64,000 nucleotides of DNA from Arthrobacter sp. 9V. GTDB lineage: Bacteria > Actinomycetota > Actinomycetes > Actinomycetales > Micrococcaceae. How positions within the stretch are numbered: the stretch's first letter is position 1; each line of letters begins with the position of its first letter. Shown one piece after another: positions 51,518 to 60,679 of the stretch. The notes under the pieces were generated by a model. The model had not been told where the DNA came from. It ran no database searches and saw only the letters and a program-made list of their open reading frames with translations. Where the stretch lies: contig NZ_LR732912.1 of the NCBI RefSeq assembly GCF_902506065.1, forward strand, positions 1,038,387 to 1,102,386, written 5' to 3'. A program made the translations under genes and the position numbers.

Positions 51518-52861
51518 ATGAGGAATCCAATTCATCCGCCGGTTCCAAGCAGCGAGGCCGCGGAACTGTTGCAGAAGCACGCCCTCACCGGGCATGAGCG
51601 CCTGGATTCTTTGCGTCTTGGTGTGCCTGAGGACATCGCCGGGTTACGCCGGTTGGTCCGTGAGTCCTGGCAACGTTCGGCGAGCCTGCAAGCAAACCCG
51701 GATGTAGCCGAGGCACCTCTTGCCATGGACCGGGATGAGCTGGAGGAGTACCGCCGGCAGCATCCCCTGGCCACCATCATGCCTGTCATCAAGAAGCTCC
51801 TGGTTCAACCGAGCCATGACAGCGGCTTGTTGGTTGCGGTGGGCGACGACGTCGGCCGACTCCTGTGGGTTGATGGCGATCCGGTGATGCAACGCCGCGC
51901 TGAAGGCATGATGTTCGTGGCCGGTGCTGACTGGTCCGAGGCCTCTGTTGGCACCAGCGCACCCGGCACCGCGCTGGCTTTGGACCGTAGCATCCAGATC
52001 TCGGGCGCGGAACACTTCAAACGCTCCGTCCACCCCTGGAGTTGCACTGCTGTGCCCTTCCACGATCCCGATTCCGGCGCGGTACTCGGCGTTGTGGATA
52101 TCACCGGCACCGAAACCGCGGTGGCCGCGCATACCCTTTCCTTGGTGGAGGCAACGGTTGCCGCGGCCCAGGCGCAGCTGCGCATTGAACGTTTGACGCT
52201 GGCCGCCGCCGTCAAGGACAAACCTCGACGCCGGAGTGCGGCCGCCGTCTCCGGTCACACGCTGTACCGGAACAGTCTGCAATTACTGGGCCGCGATCAG
52301 GCCTTGCTCAGCATCGATGGCAGGACGGTTTCTTTGTCCGCGAGGCATAGCGAGATCCTGGCCATCCTCAGCAGTCACCCGGCTGGGCTCAGTGCTGAAG
52401 ATCTTTGCAGCCTGCTGTACCCCGGGGATGGTTCGGCCGTGACCCTCAGGGCGGAAATGGTGCGCCTCCGTAAAGTCATGCAGGAACTCAGCCCGGACGC
52501 TGTCCCGGAGTCCCGTCCGTACCGTTTGCCAGTGGAGCTGTTGCCGGATTCCGGCCAGGTCCTGAGTTGCCTCCAGCGCGGCGCGCACCGGATTGCCTTG
52601 GAAATCTACAAAGGTGGGCTGTTGCCGCGTTCGGAGGCGCCCGGCGTCGTGCAGTTGCGTGAGAGGGTCTCGCACCTTCTGCGGGAGGCGCTGCTCAGCG
52701 ACGGGAGCGTCGAATCGCTCCTGAAGTACGCTGAGCTGCCGGAGGCGAAGTACGACGTCGATCTCCGCCTTGCCGTCCTGAAGCTGCTGCCGCCGCGCTC
52801 ACCCAAGCGGGCCGCCGTCGTGGCTGACTTGGAACGGATCGAAGCGGACCTGACGTTGTGA
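51518..52861 (+). CDS. GAF-domain helix-turn-helix regulator of the aldehyde/alcohol genes
   Basis: A 447-aa regulator. The N-terminal region (LRRLVRESWQRSASLQANP, then GLLVAVGDDVGRLLWVDGDPVMQRRAEGMMFVAGADWSEASVGTSAPGTAL) is the GAF-type sensor seen in AcoR-like activators. The sigma-54 AAA domain of AcoR is absent; instead residues 240-447 carry a winged-helix-like segment (SARHSEILAILSSHPAGLSAEDLCSLLYPGD, TLRAEMVRLRKVMQEL). It precedes the acetaldehyde dehydrogenase gene by 110 bp, where two palindromes occur, so it probably senses an alcohol or aldehyde and controls that operon. CAGGGAG precedes the ATG. Confidence 0.85.
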   Translation: MRNPIHPPVPSSEAAELLQKHALTGHERLDSLRLGVPEDIAGLRRLVRESWQRSASLQANPDVAEAPLAMDRDELEEYRRQHPLATIMPVIKKLLVQPSHDSGLLVAVGDDVGRLLWVDGDPVMQRRAEGMMFVAGADWSEASVGTSAPGTALALDRSIQISGAEHFKRSVHPWSCTAVPFHDPDSGAVLGVVDITGTETAVAAHTLSLVEATVAAAQAQLRIERLTLAAAVKDKPRRRSAAAVSGHTLYRNSLQLLGRDQALLSIDGRTVSLSARHSEILAILSSHPAGLSAEDLCSLLYPGDGSAVTLRAEMVRLRKVMQELSPDAVPESRPYRLPVELLPDSGQVLSCLQRGAHRIALEIYKGGLLPRSEAPGVVQLRERVSHLLREALLSDGSVESLLKYAELPEAKYDVDLRLAVLKLLPPRSPKRAAVVADLERIEADLTL

Positions 52862-52871
52862 ACCATAGCGA

Positions 52872-52924
52872 GTGAGCTGACTCACATGGTTGCAACGTAG
52901 CTGCAACCTCCCGGCTCCTAGGCT
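52872..52924 (+). promoter_or_regulatory. Activator sites and promoter of the acetaldehyde dehydrogenase gene
   Basis: Two perfect inverted repeats, GTGAG-N4-CTCAC (52872-52885) and GGTTGCA-N7-TGCAACC (52888-52908), lie just upstream of a -10 (TAGGCT, 52919-52924). No -35 is visible, which suits activation by the GAF regulator encoded upstream. Confidence 0.55.
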
Positions 52925-52971
52925 CGGATCAATGGCGATAGCCACCGTGATTCGCAGCAAAGGAGCTAGCA

Positions 52972-54495
52972 ATGACCGTTTACGCACAGCCGGGTGCAGA
53001 GGGCTCGAAGGTCACTTTCAAGGACCGTTACGAGAACTGGATTGGCGGCGAATGGGTTGCCCCCGTCAAGGGCGCCTACTTTGAGAACATCACTCCCGTT
53101 ACGGGCAAGGCCTTCTGCGAAGTTGCCCGCGGCACCGCCGAGGACATCGAGTTGGCGTTGGACGCCGCGCACAAGGTTGCACCCTCCTGGGGCAAGACTT
53201 CTGCCACTGAACGCGCTGCGATCCTGAACAAGATCGCCGACCGCATTGACGAGAACGTGGAGCTCCTCGCAGTGGCGGAAACCTGGGACAACGGCAAGCC
53301 CGTCCGTGAGACCCTCAACGCTGACATCCCGCTGGCTGCGGACCACTTCCGCTATTTCGCCTCCGCCGTCCGTGCACAGGAAGGCCACCTCTCCCAGCTG
53401 GATGAGGACACCACTGCGTACCACTTCAAGGAACCGTTGGGCGTTGTTGGCCAGATCATCCCCTGGAACTTCCCCATCCTCATGGCCGTTTGGAAGCTGG
53501 CACCGGCGCTGGCAGCCGGCAACGCCGTAGTGCTCAAGCCTGCAGAGCAGACGCCCACATCCATCCTGGTCCTCATGGAACTCATTGGCGATCTCCTCCC
53601 GGCCGGTGTGGTGAACGTGGTCAACGGCTTTGGTGTGGAGGCGGGAAAGCCGCTCGCTTCAAGCTCCCGGATCCGCAAGATCGCCTTCACGGGTGAGACC
53701 ACCACCGGACGCCTGATCAGCCAGTACGCGTCCAACAACCTCATTCCGGTCACGCTGGAACTTGGCGGTAAGAGCCCCAACATCTTCTTCGATGACGTCG
53801 CTGACCAGAACGACGCTTTCTACGACAAAGCCCAGGAGGGCTTCACGCTCTTTGCCTTCAACCAGGGCGAAGTCTGCACCTGCCCATCCCGTGCGCTGGT
53901 CCAGGAAGGCATCTACGACTCCTTCATGACCGATGTGGTGGCCAGGACCAAGAGCATCATTCAGGGCAACCCGCTGGATACCGAGACGCAGGTTGGTGCC
54001 CAGGCATCCAATGACCAGCTGGAGAAGATCCTGTCCTACATTGACATCGGAAAGCAGGAGGGCGCCAAGCTGCTCACCGGCGGTGCCCGGGCTGAGTTGT
54101 CCGGTGACCTGGCCGGCGGCTACTACGTCCAGCCCACTATTTTCGAGGGTCACAACCGGATGCGGATCTTCCAGGAGGAGATCTTCGGCCCGGTGGTGTC
54201 CGTGACCAAGTTCAGTGACTACAACGACGCAATCGGCATCGCCAACGACACCCTTTACGGGCTGGGTGCCGGCGTCTGGTCACGCAACGGAAACGTGGCC
54301 TACCGTGCAGGCCGGGAGATCCAGGCCGGCCGCGTGTGGGTCAACAACTACCACGCCTACCCGGCAGGTGCCGCCTTCGGTGGCTACAAGTCCTCAGGTA
54401 TCGGCCGTGAGAACCACGCCATGATGCTGGACCACTACCAGCAGACCAAGAACCTCCTGGTCAGCTACAACGAGAACAAGCTCGGCTTCTTCTAA
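52972..54495 (+). CDS. Acetaldehyde dehydrogenase (aldehyde dehydrogenase family, ExaC/AldA-like)
   Basis: A 507-aa NAD-dependent enzyme: [62 protein letters not shown], the catalytic glutamate in [12 protein letters not shown], the catalytic cysteine in [13 protein letters not shown], and [27 protein letters not shown]. These are features of ExaC-type acetaldehyde dehydrogenases, which complete ethanol oxidation to acetate. AAAGGAG precedes the ATG. It is followed by adhP and DUF779 genes, a common actinobacterial trio. A terminator hairpin separates it from adhP, so the two may be transcribed separately or in different amounts. Confidence 0.92.
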   Translation: MTVYAQPGAEGSKVTFKDRYENWIGGEWVAPVKGAYFENITPVTGKAFCEVARGTAEDIELALDAAHKVAPSWGKTSATERAAILNKIADRIDENVELLAVAETWDNGKPVRETLNADIPLAADHFRYFASAVRAQEGHLSQLDEDTTAYHFKEPLGVVGQIIPWNFPILMAVWKLAPALAAGNAVVLKPAEQTPTSILVLMELIGDLLPAGVVNVVNGFGVEAGKPLASSSRIRKIAFTGETTTGRLISQYASNNLIPVTLELGGKSPNIFFDDVADQNDAFYDKAQEGFTLFAFNQGEVCTCPSRALVQEGIYDSFMTDVVARTKSIIQGNPLDTETQVGAQASNDQLEKILSYIDIGKQEGAKLLTGGARAELSGDLAGGYYVQPTIFEGHNRMRIFQEEIFGPVVSVTKFSDYNDAIGIANDTLYGLGAGVWSRNGNVAYRAGREIQAGRVWVNNYHAYPAGAAFGGYKSSGIGRENHAMMLDHYQQTKNLLVSYNENKLGFF

Positions 54496-54497
54496 AA

Positions 54498-54556
54498 GTT
54501 CTTGTACAGCAGATGCCCCTTTGAGCCGGTTTTAGGGGCATCAGCTGTACAAAAAC
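54498..54556. terminator. Palindromic terminator, GTACA family copy 2
   Basis: A 19-bp stem with one mismatch (54502-54520 with 54534-54552) and AAAAA after it. Similar in sequence to the element at 51376-51432. Confidence 0.8.
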
Positions 54557-54590
54557 TCCCATCATTCGTACAGATCAAAGGAGATCGTCA

Positions 54591-55610
54591 ATGAGCACCA
54601 TGCAAGCAGCAGTAGTTACGGAATTCGGAAGCGACCTTGAGGTCAAGGAGGTGGAACGCCCGACGCCGGGTCCCGGCCAGGCGCTGGTCCGCCTCATCAC
54701 CTCGGGGGTATGTCATACGGACCTGCACGCCGCCGAAGGCGACTGGCCGGTCAAGCCGACGCCCCCGTTCATTCCCGGCCATGAAGGTGTGGGCGAAGTG
54801 GTGGCTCTGGGCGAGGGCGTCACAGACGTTGAGATTGGCCAGCTGGTGGGAAATGCCTGGCTCTGGTCCGCCTGTGGAGACTGCCAGTATTGCCGTACCG
54901 GCTGGGAAACTCTCTGTGAGTCCCAGCAAAACGGTGGTTACAGCGTGGATGGTTCGTTCGGCGAGTACATGCTGGTGGATACGCGTTTTGCCGCGAGGAT
55001 TCCCGAAGGTTCGGATCCCGTGGAAGTTGCGCCGGTACTGTGTGCCGGGGTCACTGTTTACAAGGGCCTGAAGATGACTGAGACCAGGCCGGGACAGTGG
55101 GTCACCATCTCCGGCATCGGCGGACTGGGGCACATCGCTGTCCAGTACGCCGTGGCCATGGGGCTGCGGGTGGTGGCTGTGGACATTGCCGATGACAAGC
55201 TGGCACTGGCCCGGGAGCACGGCGCCGAGCTCACGGTCAACGCTCTGCATGAAGATCCGGCGGAGGTCATCCAGCGTGAAACGGGCGGCTGCCACGGTGT
55301 CCTGGTGACCGCGGTCCACCCATCGGCGTTCGGGCAGGCAATCGGCATGGCGCGTCGTGGTGGAACCATCGTGTTCAACGGCTTGCCCCCGGGAGATTTC
55401 CCGGCGCCCATCTTCGAGATCGTCCTGAAGGGCCTCACGGTCCGCGGCTCGATCGTGGGAACGCGGCAGGACCTCGAAGAAGCGCTGGAGTTCTACGCCC
55501 AGGGGAAGATCAAGCCAACGGTCTCCACCCGGGAGCTCCACGAAGTCAACGCAGTCCTTGACGAGATGAAGCACGCCAAGATCGACGGCCGTGTGGTGCT
55601 GAAGTTCTGA
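54591..55610 (+). CDS. adhP: Zinc-dependent alcohol dehydrogenase
   Basis: A 339-aa medium-chain alcohol dehydrogenase. Catalytic zinc ligands are in GVCHTDLHAAEGDWP and PGHEGVGEV; the structural zinc cysteines are in CGDCQYCRTGWETLCESQ (near residues 96-110). The NAD-binding motif ISGIGGLGHIAVQYA follows near residue 170. It oxidises ethanol or other primary alcohols to aldehydes for the upstream dehydrogenase. ATG 54591 has AAAGGAG upstream. The stop shares one base with the DUF779 start. Confidence 0.93.
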   Translation: MSTMQAAVVTEFGSDLEVKEVERPTPGPGQALVRLITSGVCHTDLHAAEGDWPVKPTPPFIPGHEGVGEVVALGEGVTDVEIGQLVGNAWLWSACGDCQYCRTGWETLCESQQNGGYSVDGSFGEYMLVDTRFAARIPEGSDPVEVAPVLCAGVTVYKGLKMTETRPGQWVTISGIGGLGHIAVQYAVAMGLRVVAVDIADDKLALAREHGAELTVNALHEDPAEVIQRETGGCHGVLVTAVHPSAFGQAIGMARRGGTIVFNGLPPGDFPAPIFEIVLKGLTVRGSIVGTRQDLEEALEFYAQGKIKPTVSTRELHEVNAVLDEMKHAKIDGRVVLKF

Positions 55611-56026
55611 TGCACAACATCAGCGTGGAAGCTGCGGTGACGCTGCCCGGGGAAGACTTTTCCCGGGTGGCGCTCACCGCGGTGTCCGTGGAACTCCTCC
55701 GGAAGCTCTGGGAGCAGCACGGGCCGCTCATGTTCCACCAGTCCGGTGGTTGCTGCGATGGCTCTGCGCCCATGTGTTACCCGGCGGGGGAGTTTCTCAC
55801 CGGTGACTCCGACGTCCTCTTGGGCCGCTTCGATATCGGAACCGGCGGGGAGCCACAGCCCCTCGAGTTTTGGATGTCCAAAGAACAGTTCAATTATTGG
55901 TCCCACACTCATCTAACGGTTGACGTGGTCCCTGGACGCGGTAGTGGATTCTCGGTGGAGTCACCCGAGGGCAAGCGGTTCCTTATCCGTTCCACCCTCA
56001 TGGACTGGGACGTACCCAGCGTTTAG
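55610..56026 (+). CDS. DUF779 domain protein
   Basis: A 138-aa protein overlapping adhP by one base (TGATG), so translation is coupled. It carries HGPLMFHQSGGCCDGSAPMCYP, a cysteine cluster that looks like a metal or redox site, and QFNYWSHTHLTVDVVPGRGSGFSVESP. The family (DUF779) is regularly linked to aldehyde dehydrogenases but has no established function. The context suggests a helper of alcohol/aldehyde oxidation, for example metal delivery or aldehyde detoxification (inference). Confidence 0.87.
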   Translation: MHNISVEAAVTLPGEDFSRVALTAVSVELLRKLWEQHGPLMFHQSGGCCDGSAPMCYPAGEFLTGDSDVLLGRFDIGTGGEPQPLEFWMSKEQFNYWSHTHLTVDVVPGRGSGFSVESPEGKRFLIRSTLMDWDVPSV

Positions 56027-56034
56027 GGGTAGTC

Positions 56035-56075
56035 GACTGGTGTGACGAGGCTAACCGGCCTTCGTCCCACCAGTC
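56035..56075 (+). terminator. Hairpin after DUF779
   Basis: A roughly 16-bp imperfect stem (56035-56051 with 56058-56075), 8 bases after the stop, without a T-tract. A terminator or processing site for the adhP-DUF779 transcript. Confidence 0.55.
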
Positions 56076-56193
56076 ACACCCGTCACGGCGTTTCGTGGTT
56101 CGTCTCACTATCTGGGATAAATATGGCCGTCCATTGGCCGGACACTATTCTTGATGAGTCCTATACCACCCCCCTCCAGAATGTGGCATTTTT

Positions 56194-57747
56194 ATGAACA
56201 TTTTCAGGACCAAGCCGATCGAGCAGTCGATCGCCGATGCCGACGAGCCCGGGCGCAAGCTGAAGCGAAGCCTCAGTACCTGGGACTTGATGATCATGGG
56301 CGTCGCCGTTGCCGTCGGCGCCGGGATTTTCTCCGTCGGTGCCAAAGCTGCTGCAAACTTTGCCGGCCCCGCCGTCACCATCTCCTTTGCCATCGCCGCC
56401 GTCACCTGTGCCTTGGCCATCATGTGCTACGCCGAATTCGCCACCGCGATCCCGGTTGCGGGCTCGGCCTACGTCTTTACGTATGCCACCATGGGCGAGG
56501 TCCTGGCATGGATCATCGGCTGGAACCTCATCCTTGAACTCTTCACCGCCGCAGCCGTGATCGCCAAGTACTGGGGCATCTACCTCAGCACGGTCTTTGG
56601 GCTGATGGGCGTGGAGATGCCGCCGTCAATCCAGGTGGCCGGTGTTGACCTCTACTGGGGTGCGTTCCTCATTGTTGCCATCTTCACCGTGCTGCTGGTG
56701 CTGGGGACAAAGTTGTCCGCCCGCGTCGGCAACGTCTTCACCCTGATCAAGATCGCCGTGGTGCTCTTCGTGATCGTTGTGGGCTTCAGCTACGTGAAGT
56801 TCTCCAACTACACCCCCTTCATTCCTGCCTCCCAGCCCACCGACTCCGGTGCCGCGGACGTTATGAAGCAGTCGTTCTTCGGCTTCCTCACCGGTGCCGC
56901 TCCGGCGCAGTACGGAACTCTGGGTGTCTTCGCCGGTGCAGCCTTGGTGTTCTTTGCCTTCATCGGCTTTGACGTGGTGGCAACCTCGGCAGAAGAGGTG
57001 AAGAACCCGCAGAAGACGCTGCCCCGCGGTATCTTCGGTGGCCTCGCAGTGGTCACGTTGCTCTACATCCTCGTCTCCCTGGCCCTGACCGGCATGGTCT
57101 CCTACACGCAATTGGCCGAGGTGAAGAACCCCACCCTGACCACAGCTTTCGAGGCCGTGGGCAATACGGACGCTGCCAAGATCATCGCGTTCGGTTCCCT
57201 GGTGGGCCTGACCACCGTGATCATGGTGCTGCTCATGGGCCTGTCCCGTGTGGTCCTTGCCATGAGCCGCGACGGACTCCTGCCACGCTCACTGTCCAAA
57301 ACCAGCGAAAAGCGCTCCACGCCGGCCCGTCTGCAGATCATCTGTGGTGCGGCTGTGGCCGTGGTGGCGGGCGTAACCAAGGTGGATCTGCTCGAAGAAA
57401 TGATCAACATCGGAACGCTCTCGGCGTTTGTGATGGTGAGCCTGGGCATCCTGGTGCTGCGGAAGAAGCGTCCGGACCTGAAACCGGCCTTCCGTGTGCC
57501 GTTCGGAAAGGTTCTGCCGTGGGTTTCCGCAGTACTCTGCTTCTACCTCATGACCAACCTCGCCGTTGAAACCTGGATCTTCTTCGCAATCTGGCTGGTC
57601 ATTGGCATGGGCATCTACTTCGCCTACGGCCAGCGTCATTCCCGGCTGAATGAGAAGTTCGCCGCGGCCAAGGCCTCTGTTAACAGCACGCCCGAGAGCC
57701 GCCAGAGCAAGGGCGACGAGGACGAAGATACCTTTACCAAGGTATAG
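56194..57747 (+). CDS. APC-family amino acid permease (CAT type)
   Basis: A 517-aa transporter with 12 or more helices. LKRSLSTWDLMIMGVAVAVGAGIFSVGAKAAANFAGPAVTISF is the cationic amino acid transporter start; FFAFIGFDVVATSAEEVKNPQKTLPRGI is the helix-6 motif. A charged C-terminal tail (KGDEDEDTFTKV) lies in the cytosol. Substrate is probably a cationic or other amino acid but cannot be fixed. There is no clear ribosome binding site near ATG 56194. A TATTCT hexamer lies 43 bp upstream. Confidence 0.88.
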   Translation: MNIFRTKPIEQSIADADEPGRKLKRSLSTWDLMIMGVAVAVGAGIFSVGAKAAANFAGPAVTISFAIAAVTCALAIMCYAEFATAIPVAGSAYVFTYATMGEVLAWIIGWNLILELFTAAAVIAKYWGIYLSTVFGLMGVEMPPSIQVAGVDLYWGAFLIVAIFTVLLVLGTKLSARVGNVFTLIKIAVVLFVIVVGFSYVKFSNYTPFIPASQPTDSGAADVMKQSFFGFLTGAAPAQYGTLGVFAGAALVFFAFIGFDVVATSAEEVKNPQKTLPRGIFGGLAVVTLLYILVSLALTGMVSYTQLAEVKNPTLTTAFEAVGNTDAAKIIAFGSLVGLTTVIMVLLMGLSRVVLAMSRDGLLPRSLSKTSEKRSTPARLQIICGAAVAVVAGVTKVDLLEEMINIGTLSAFVMVSLGILVLRKKRPDLKPAFRVPFGKVLPWVSAVLCFYLMTNLAVETWIFFAIWLVIGMGIYFAYGQRHSRLNEKFAAAKASVNSTPESRQSKGDEDEDTFTKV

Positions 57748-57815
57748 ACCAATGCGAGCAGCTTGTCTGACAGCTGGCTGATCTCGTGGTAGTAGCGGTC
57801 TGATTAGCTCCAAGG

Positions 57816-57848
57816 GCGTCCGGGAACCATAGGTTTCCGGGCGCTTTT
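57816..57848 (+). terminator. Rho-independent terminator after the CAT-type permease
   Basis: A 13-bp stem with wobble pairs (57816-57828 with 57832-57844) followed by TTTT, 69 bases after the stop. Confidence 0.75.
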
Positions 57849-57898
57849 GCGTGCTGCCCGCCAGCGCCGGCGAAACGTCTCAGCAGGGCCAGCGTCAG

Positions 57899-58534
57899 CT
57901 ACGGCGCTGCATGCTCACCAACCCACTCCACCAGCGGCCTCAGGACTTCCCAGCGGGCCGCAACCTCGTCCTTGGCTGCAGGAGTGGAAAGCCAATCGGG
58001 TTGACCCACCTCCACGCCGGCTGACAGCGACTTGTGCTTGAGCAGTTCCGCCCGCGGATGGTCCTTATCGAAGCCCCGCGGAACGGTCTTGAGCTTTTCG
58101 CCTTGAATGGTGAAACCTGCCCCCGCCACTGCATCCACAATATTCCGGAGCTCCAATCCACTCTCGGGAGCATCTACCGCAGCGCGGAAACGTGCCAGTT
58201 GGGCAGGCGTGTGGGAATGGTACCCGCCGCCGATCAGCAGGCCGTCGGCACTGATCTGGAGATAGAATCCCACCCCCTCCTGGCCGGCAGCGAAAGCCCC
58301 TTGGGCTGTCTTGTAGGGAGACTTGTCCTGGGAGAACCTGACGTCCCTGTTGGGCCGGAAAATCTTGGCCGGCCCGAACTCAGGCTCCAGCTCCGAAAGG
58401 AGCGCAACCAGCGGTTCCTTCACCTCGGCGTCGTACGTGGCTTTATGCTCCAGCCACCATTCACGGTTGTTGTTCTCTTCAAGCTCGGCGTAGAAATGGA
58501 ACGCTGCAGCCGGGATACCTTCGAATGTGCTCAT
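57899..58534 (-). CDS. DUF2461 domain protein
   Basis: A 211-aa protein with the DUF2461 pattern: FYAELEENNNREWWLEHKATYDAEVKEPLVALLSELEPEFG near the start, KIFRPNRDVRFSQDKSPYKTAQGAFA in the middle, and YLQISADGLLIGGGYH. Function of the family is unknown. It stands alone between convergent terminators. ATG 58534 is the only reasonable start. Confidence 0.88.
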   Translation of the reverse strand: MSTFEGIPAAAFHFYAELEENNNREWWLEHKATYDAEVKEPLVALLSELEPEFGPAKIFRPNRDVRFSQDKSPYKTAQGAFAAGQEGVGFYLQISADGLLIGGGYHSHTPAQLARFRAAVDAPESGLELRNIVDAVAGAGFTIQGEKLKTVPRGFDKDHPRAELLKHKSLSAGVEVGQPDWLSTPAAKDEVAARWEVLRPLVEWVGEHAAP

Positions 58535-58591
58535 ACAAGGATCCTAGGGACGGCAACGCCACCCCAGCCATAGCCGGGGTGAGCTATGTGG

Positions 58592-58640
58592 AAAACAAAA
58601 AGAACACCCCGCCGCGGAGAGAATCCGCAACGGGGTGTTC
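58592..58640 (-). terminator. Rho-independent terminator of furA-katA
   Basis: A 17-bp stem with few mismatches (58602-58618 with 58624-58640) followed on the minus strand by TTTTTGTTTT, 26 bases after the catalase stop. Confidence 0.88.
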
Positions 58641-58666
58641 CAGGAAATGCTGTAGAGCAAAGACGC

Positions 58667-60148
58667 TTAGAGCTTGTTGGCTGCTTCGGCGTCGGACTCG
58701 GTCTGACCTGCACCGAGGTTGGCGCGGAGCTTGGCACCAAGCTCGGAGTCAACGTTGGTCCAGTACTGGATGGCGCGTTCCTTGATGTCGGCGTTCTTCA
58801 CGCCGCCAACGGCACCGGTGATGGTGTCCAGGAGGCGGGCCTTGGCAGCGTCATCGTAAACCTCGCGGTACAGGGTACCGGCCTGGCCGAAGTCGTCGTC
58901 CTCAGCGTGCAGGGTGTGGGCGGAGAGGGTGAGCTCGCCGTCGTTCTCCCAACCACCGGCAGGCGACGTGGGCTCAACAGCAGCCGGGCCACCAACAGAG
59001 TTCGGTGCGTAGACCGGGGTGGAGGGGGAGTTGAACAGGAAACGACCCTGGCCATCCTGGCTGTAGTTGTTCACCTGGTTCTTGGGCTGGTTCACCGGGA
59101 TCTGTGCGTGGTTGGTGCCCACGCGGTAGCGGTGTGCGTCTGCGTAGGAGAAGATGCGGGCCTGCAGCATCTTGTCCGGGGAAGCAGCAATGCCCGGCAC
59201 GAAGTTCGACGGCGCGAAGGTGGCCTGCTCGATCTGCGCGAAGTAGTTCTCCGGGTTCTTGTTCAGCTCCATGGTGCCCACGTGGATCAGCGGGTAGTCA
59301 GAGTGCGGCCAGACCTTGGTGAGGTCGAACGGGTTGAAGCGGTACGTCTTGGCATCCTCGTAAGGCATGACCTGGACGTGCAGCTCCCAGGAGGGGAAGT
59401 TGCCGTCGGCAATGTTCTCCTGGAGGTCGCGGATGTAGAAGTCAGCGTCCGAGCCGGCAAGCTGCTCAGCCTGGTCGCCCGTGATGGTCTTGACGCCCTG
59501 GTTGGACTTGAAGTGGTACTTGACCCAGAAACGCTCACCGGCGGCGTTGATCCACTGGTAGGTGTGCGAGCCGTAGCCCTGCATTTCACGCCAGGAAGCC
59601 GGGAGGCCGCGGTCGCCCATGAGCCAGGTGACCTGGTGGGCGGACTCGGGGGAGAGGGTCCAGAAGTCCCACTGCATGTCAGCGTCACGCAGGTGGCTGC
59701 CCGGGAGGCGCTTCTGGGAGTGGATGAAGTCCGGGAACTTGATGCCGTCGCGGATGAAGAAGACGGGGGTGTTGTTGCCAACGAGGTCGTAGTTGCCCTC
59801 GGAGGTGTAGAACTTCACGGCGAAACCGCGGGGGTCACGCCAGGTATCGGGAGAACCGTTCTCGCCCGCAACGGAGGAGAAACGGATCAGCATGTCCGTC
59901 TCGACGCCCGGCTGCAGGAAAGCTGCCTTGGTGTAGGCAGAAACGTCCGAGGTGGTCTTGAACGTACCGAATGCGCCGCCACCCTTGGCGTGTACTACAC
60001 GCTCCGGGACCCGCTCGCGGTTGAACTGCGCGAGCTTCTCCACCAGGTAGTGATCGGTGAGGATGATGGCACCGTCAGCGCCGACGGACTTCGAGTGCGC
60101 GTCGGAGGTTACGGGGGCACCTGACTGAGTTGTTGAAATGGCAGTCAT
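58667..60148 (-). CDS. katA: Monofunctional heme catalase
   Basis: A 493-aa catalase: [14 protein letters not shown] carries the distal histidine (near residue 58), [17 protein letters not shown] the catalytic asparagine region, and [23 protein letters not shown] the proximal tyrosine (near residue 340). It is a clade-3-sized catalase breaking down hydrogen peroxide in the cytosol. ATG 60148 is preceded by AAAAGGAG; the frame is open upstream but has no homology there. The Fur-family gene ends 14 bp before it, so they form a furA-katA operon. Confidence 0.95.
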   Translation of the reverse strand: MTAISTTQSGAPVTSDAHSKSVGADGAIILTDHYLVEKLAQFNRERVPERVVHAKGGGAFGTFKTTSDVSAYTKAAFLQPGVETDMLIRFSSVAGENGSPDTWRDPRGFAVKFYTSEGNYDLVGNNTPVFFIRDGIKFPDFIHSQKRLPGSHLRDADMQWDFWTLSPESAHQVTWLMGDRGLPASWREMQGYGSHTYQWINAAGERFWVKYHFKSNQGVKTITGDQAEQLAGSDADFYIRDLQENIADGNFPSWELHVQVMPYEDAKTYRFNPFDLTKVWPHSDYPLIHVGTMELNKNPENYFAQIEQATFAPSNFVPGIAASPDKMLQARIFSYADAHRYRVGTNHAQIPVNQPKNQVNNYSQDGQGRFLFNSPSTPVYAPNSVGGPAAVEPTSPAGGWENDGELTLSAHTLHAEDDDFGQAGTLYREVYDDAAKARLLDTITGAVGGVKNADIKERAIQYWTNVDSELGAKLRANLGAGQTESDAEAANKL

Positions 60149-60162
60149 TGTTCTCCTTTTTC

Positions 60163-60639
60163 TTATTTCTGAGTTACGGAAGTTACGGGAAGCTGTTGTT
60201 TGGACTGGCAGTCCTGGCAGATGCCTTGGTACAGGACATCTGCGATCTGGATGGTCATGGGCTTGGAATTTTCGTCCCAATGCGGGGTGAGACAGGGTGC
60301 GTGGCCCACGGCGCAATCCACATCTTCCACCTTGCCGCAGCTGATGCAGACGGCGTGATGGTGGTTGTCGCCCACCCGGGTTTCATAGAGCGCCGGGGAG
60401 TGCGGAGGTTCAAAGCGGCGCAGCATCTGCAAGTCCGTGAGGTCGCTGAGCACCACGTAAACGGACTGCGCCGTCAGTTCAGGGAGCTCTTTGCGGGCAG
60501 CGGCAAGGATGCCTTCTGCCGGGGAATGTGGATGGTGCTGAACAGCGGCGAGCACTGCCAGCCGCTGTTTGGTCACACGCCGGCCATGGGCATGCAGGGC
60601 TGCTGCCCATCCTGCTTGCTCGGCGGTGTGATCTGTCAT
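60163..60639 (-). CDS. Fur-family peroxide/metal-responsive repressor (FurA/CatR type)
   Basis: A 158-aa Fur-fold regulator. The DNA-binding half has [26 protein letters not shown] and [21 protein letters not shown]; the metal half has [21 protein letters not shown] and a C-terminal CQDC pair, giving two CxxC motifs for the structural zinc. Position directly before a catalase gene marks it as the peroxide-sensing repressor of that operon, as in mycobacterial furA-katG. It should bind the palindrome at 60655-60679 just upstream of its own start. Confidence 0.92.
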   Translation of the reverse strand: MTDHTAEQAGWAAALHAHGRRVTKQRLAVLAAVQHHPHSPAEGILAAARKELPELTAQSVYVVLSDLTDLQMLRRFEPPHSPALYETRVGDNHHHAVCISCGKVEDVDCAVGHAPCLTPHWDENSKPMTIQIADVLYQGICQDCQSKQQLPVTSVTQK

Positions 60640-60654
60640 GCATTCATTGAAACA

Positions 60655-60679
60655 CTTATTTTGAGGAGTTCACAATAAG
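60655..60679 (-). promoter_or_regulatory. Putative FurA operator
   Basis: CTTATT-T-TGA-GGAGT-TCA-C-AATAAG is a 25-bp inverted repeat (6+3 bp arms), 16 bases upstream of the furA start and overlapping the stop codon of the preceding gene. AT-rich palindromes at this place bind FurA in related actinobacteria. Confidence 0.65.

Noticed and set aside
58586..60124. A 512-codon plus-strand frame opposite katA
   Set aside because: It mirrors the catalase codon by codon and shows no family motif.
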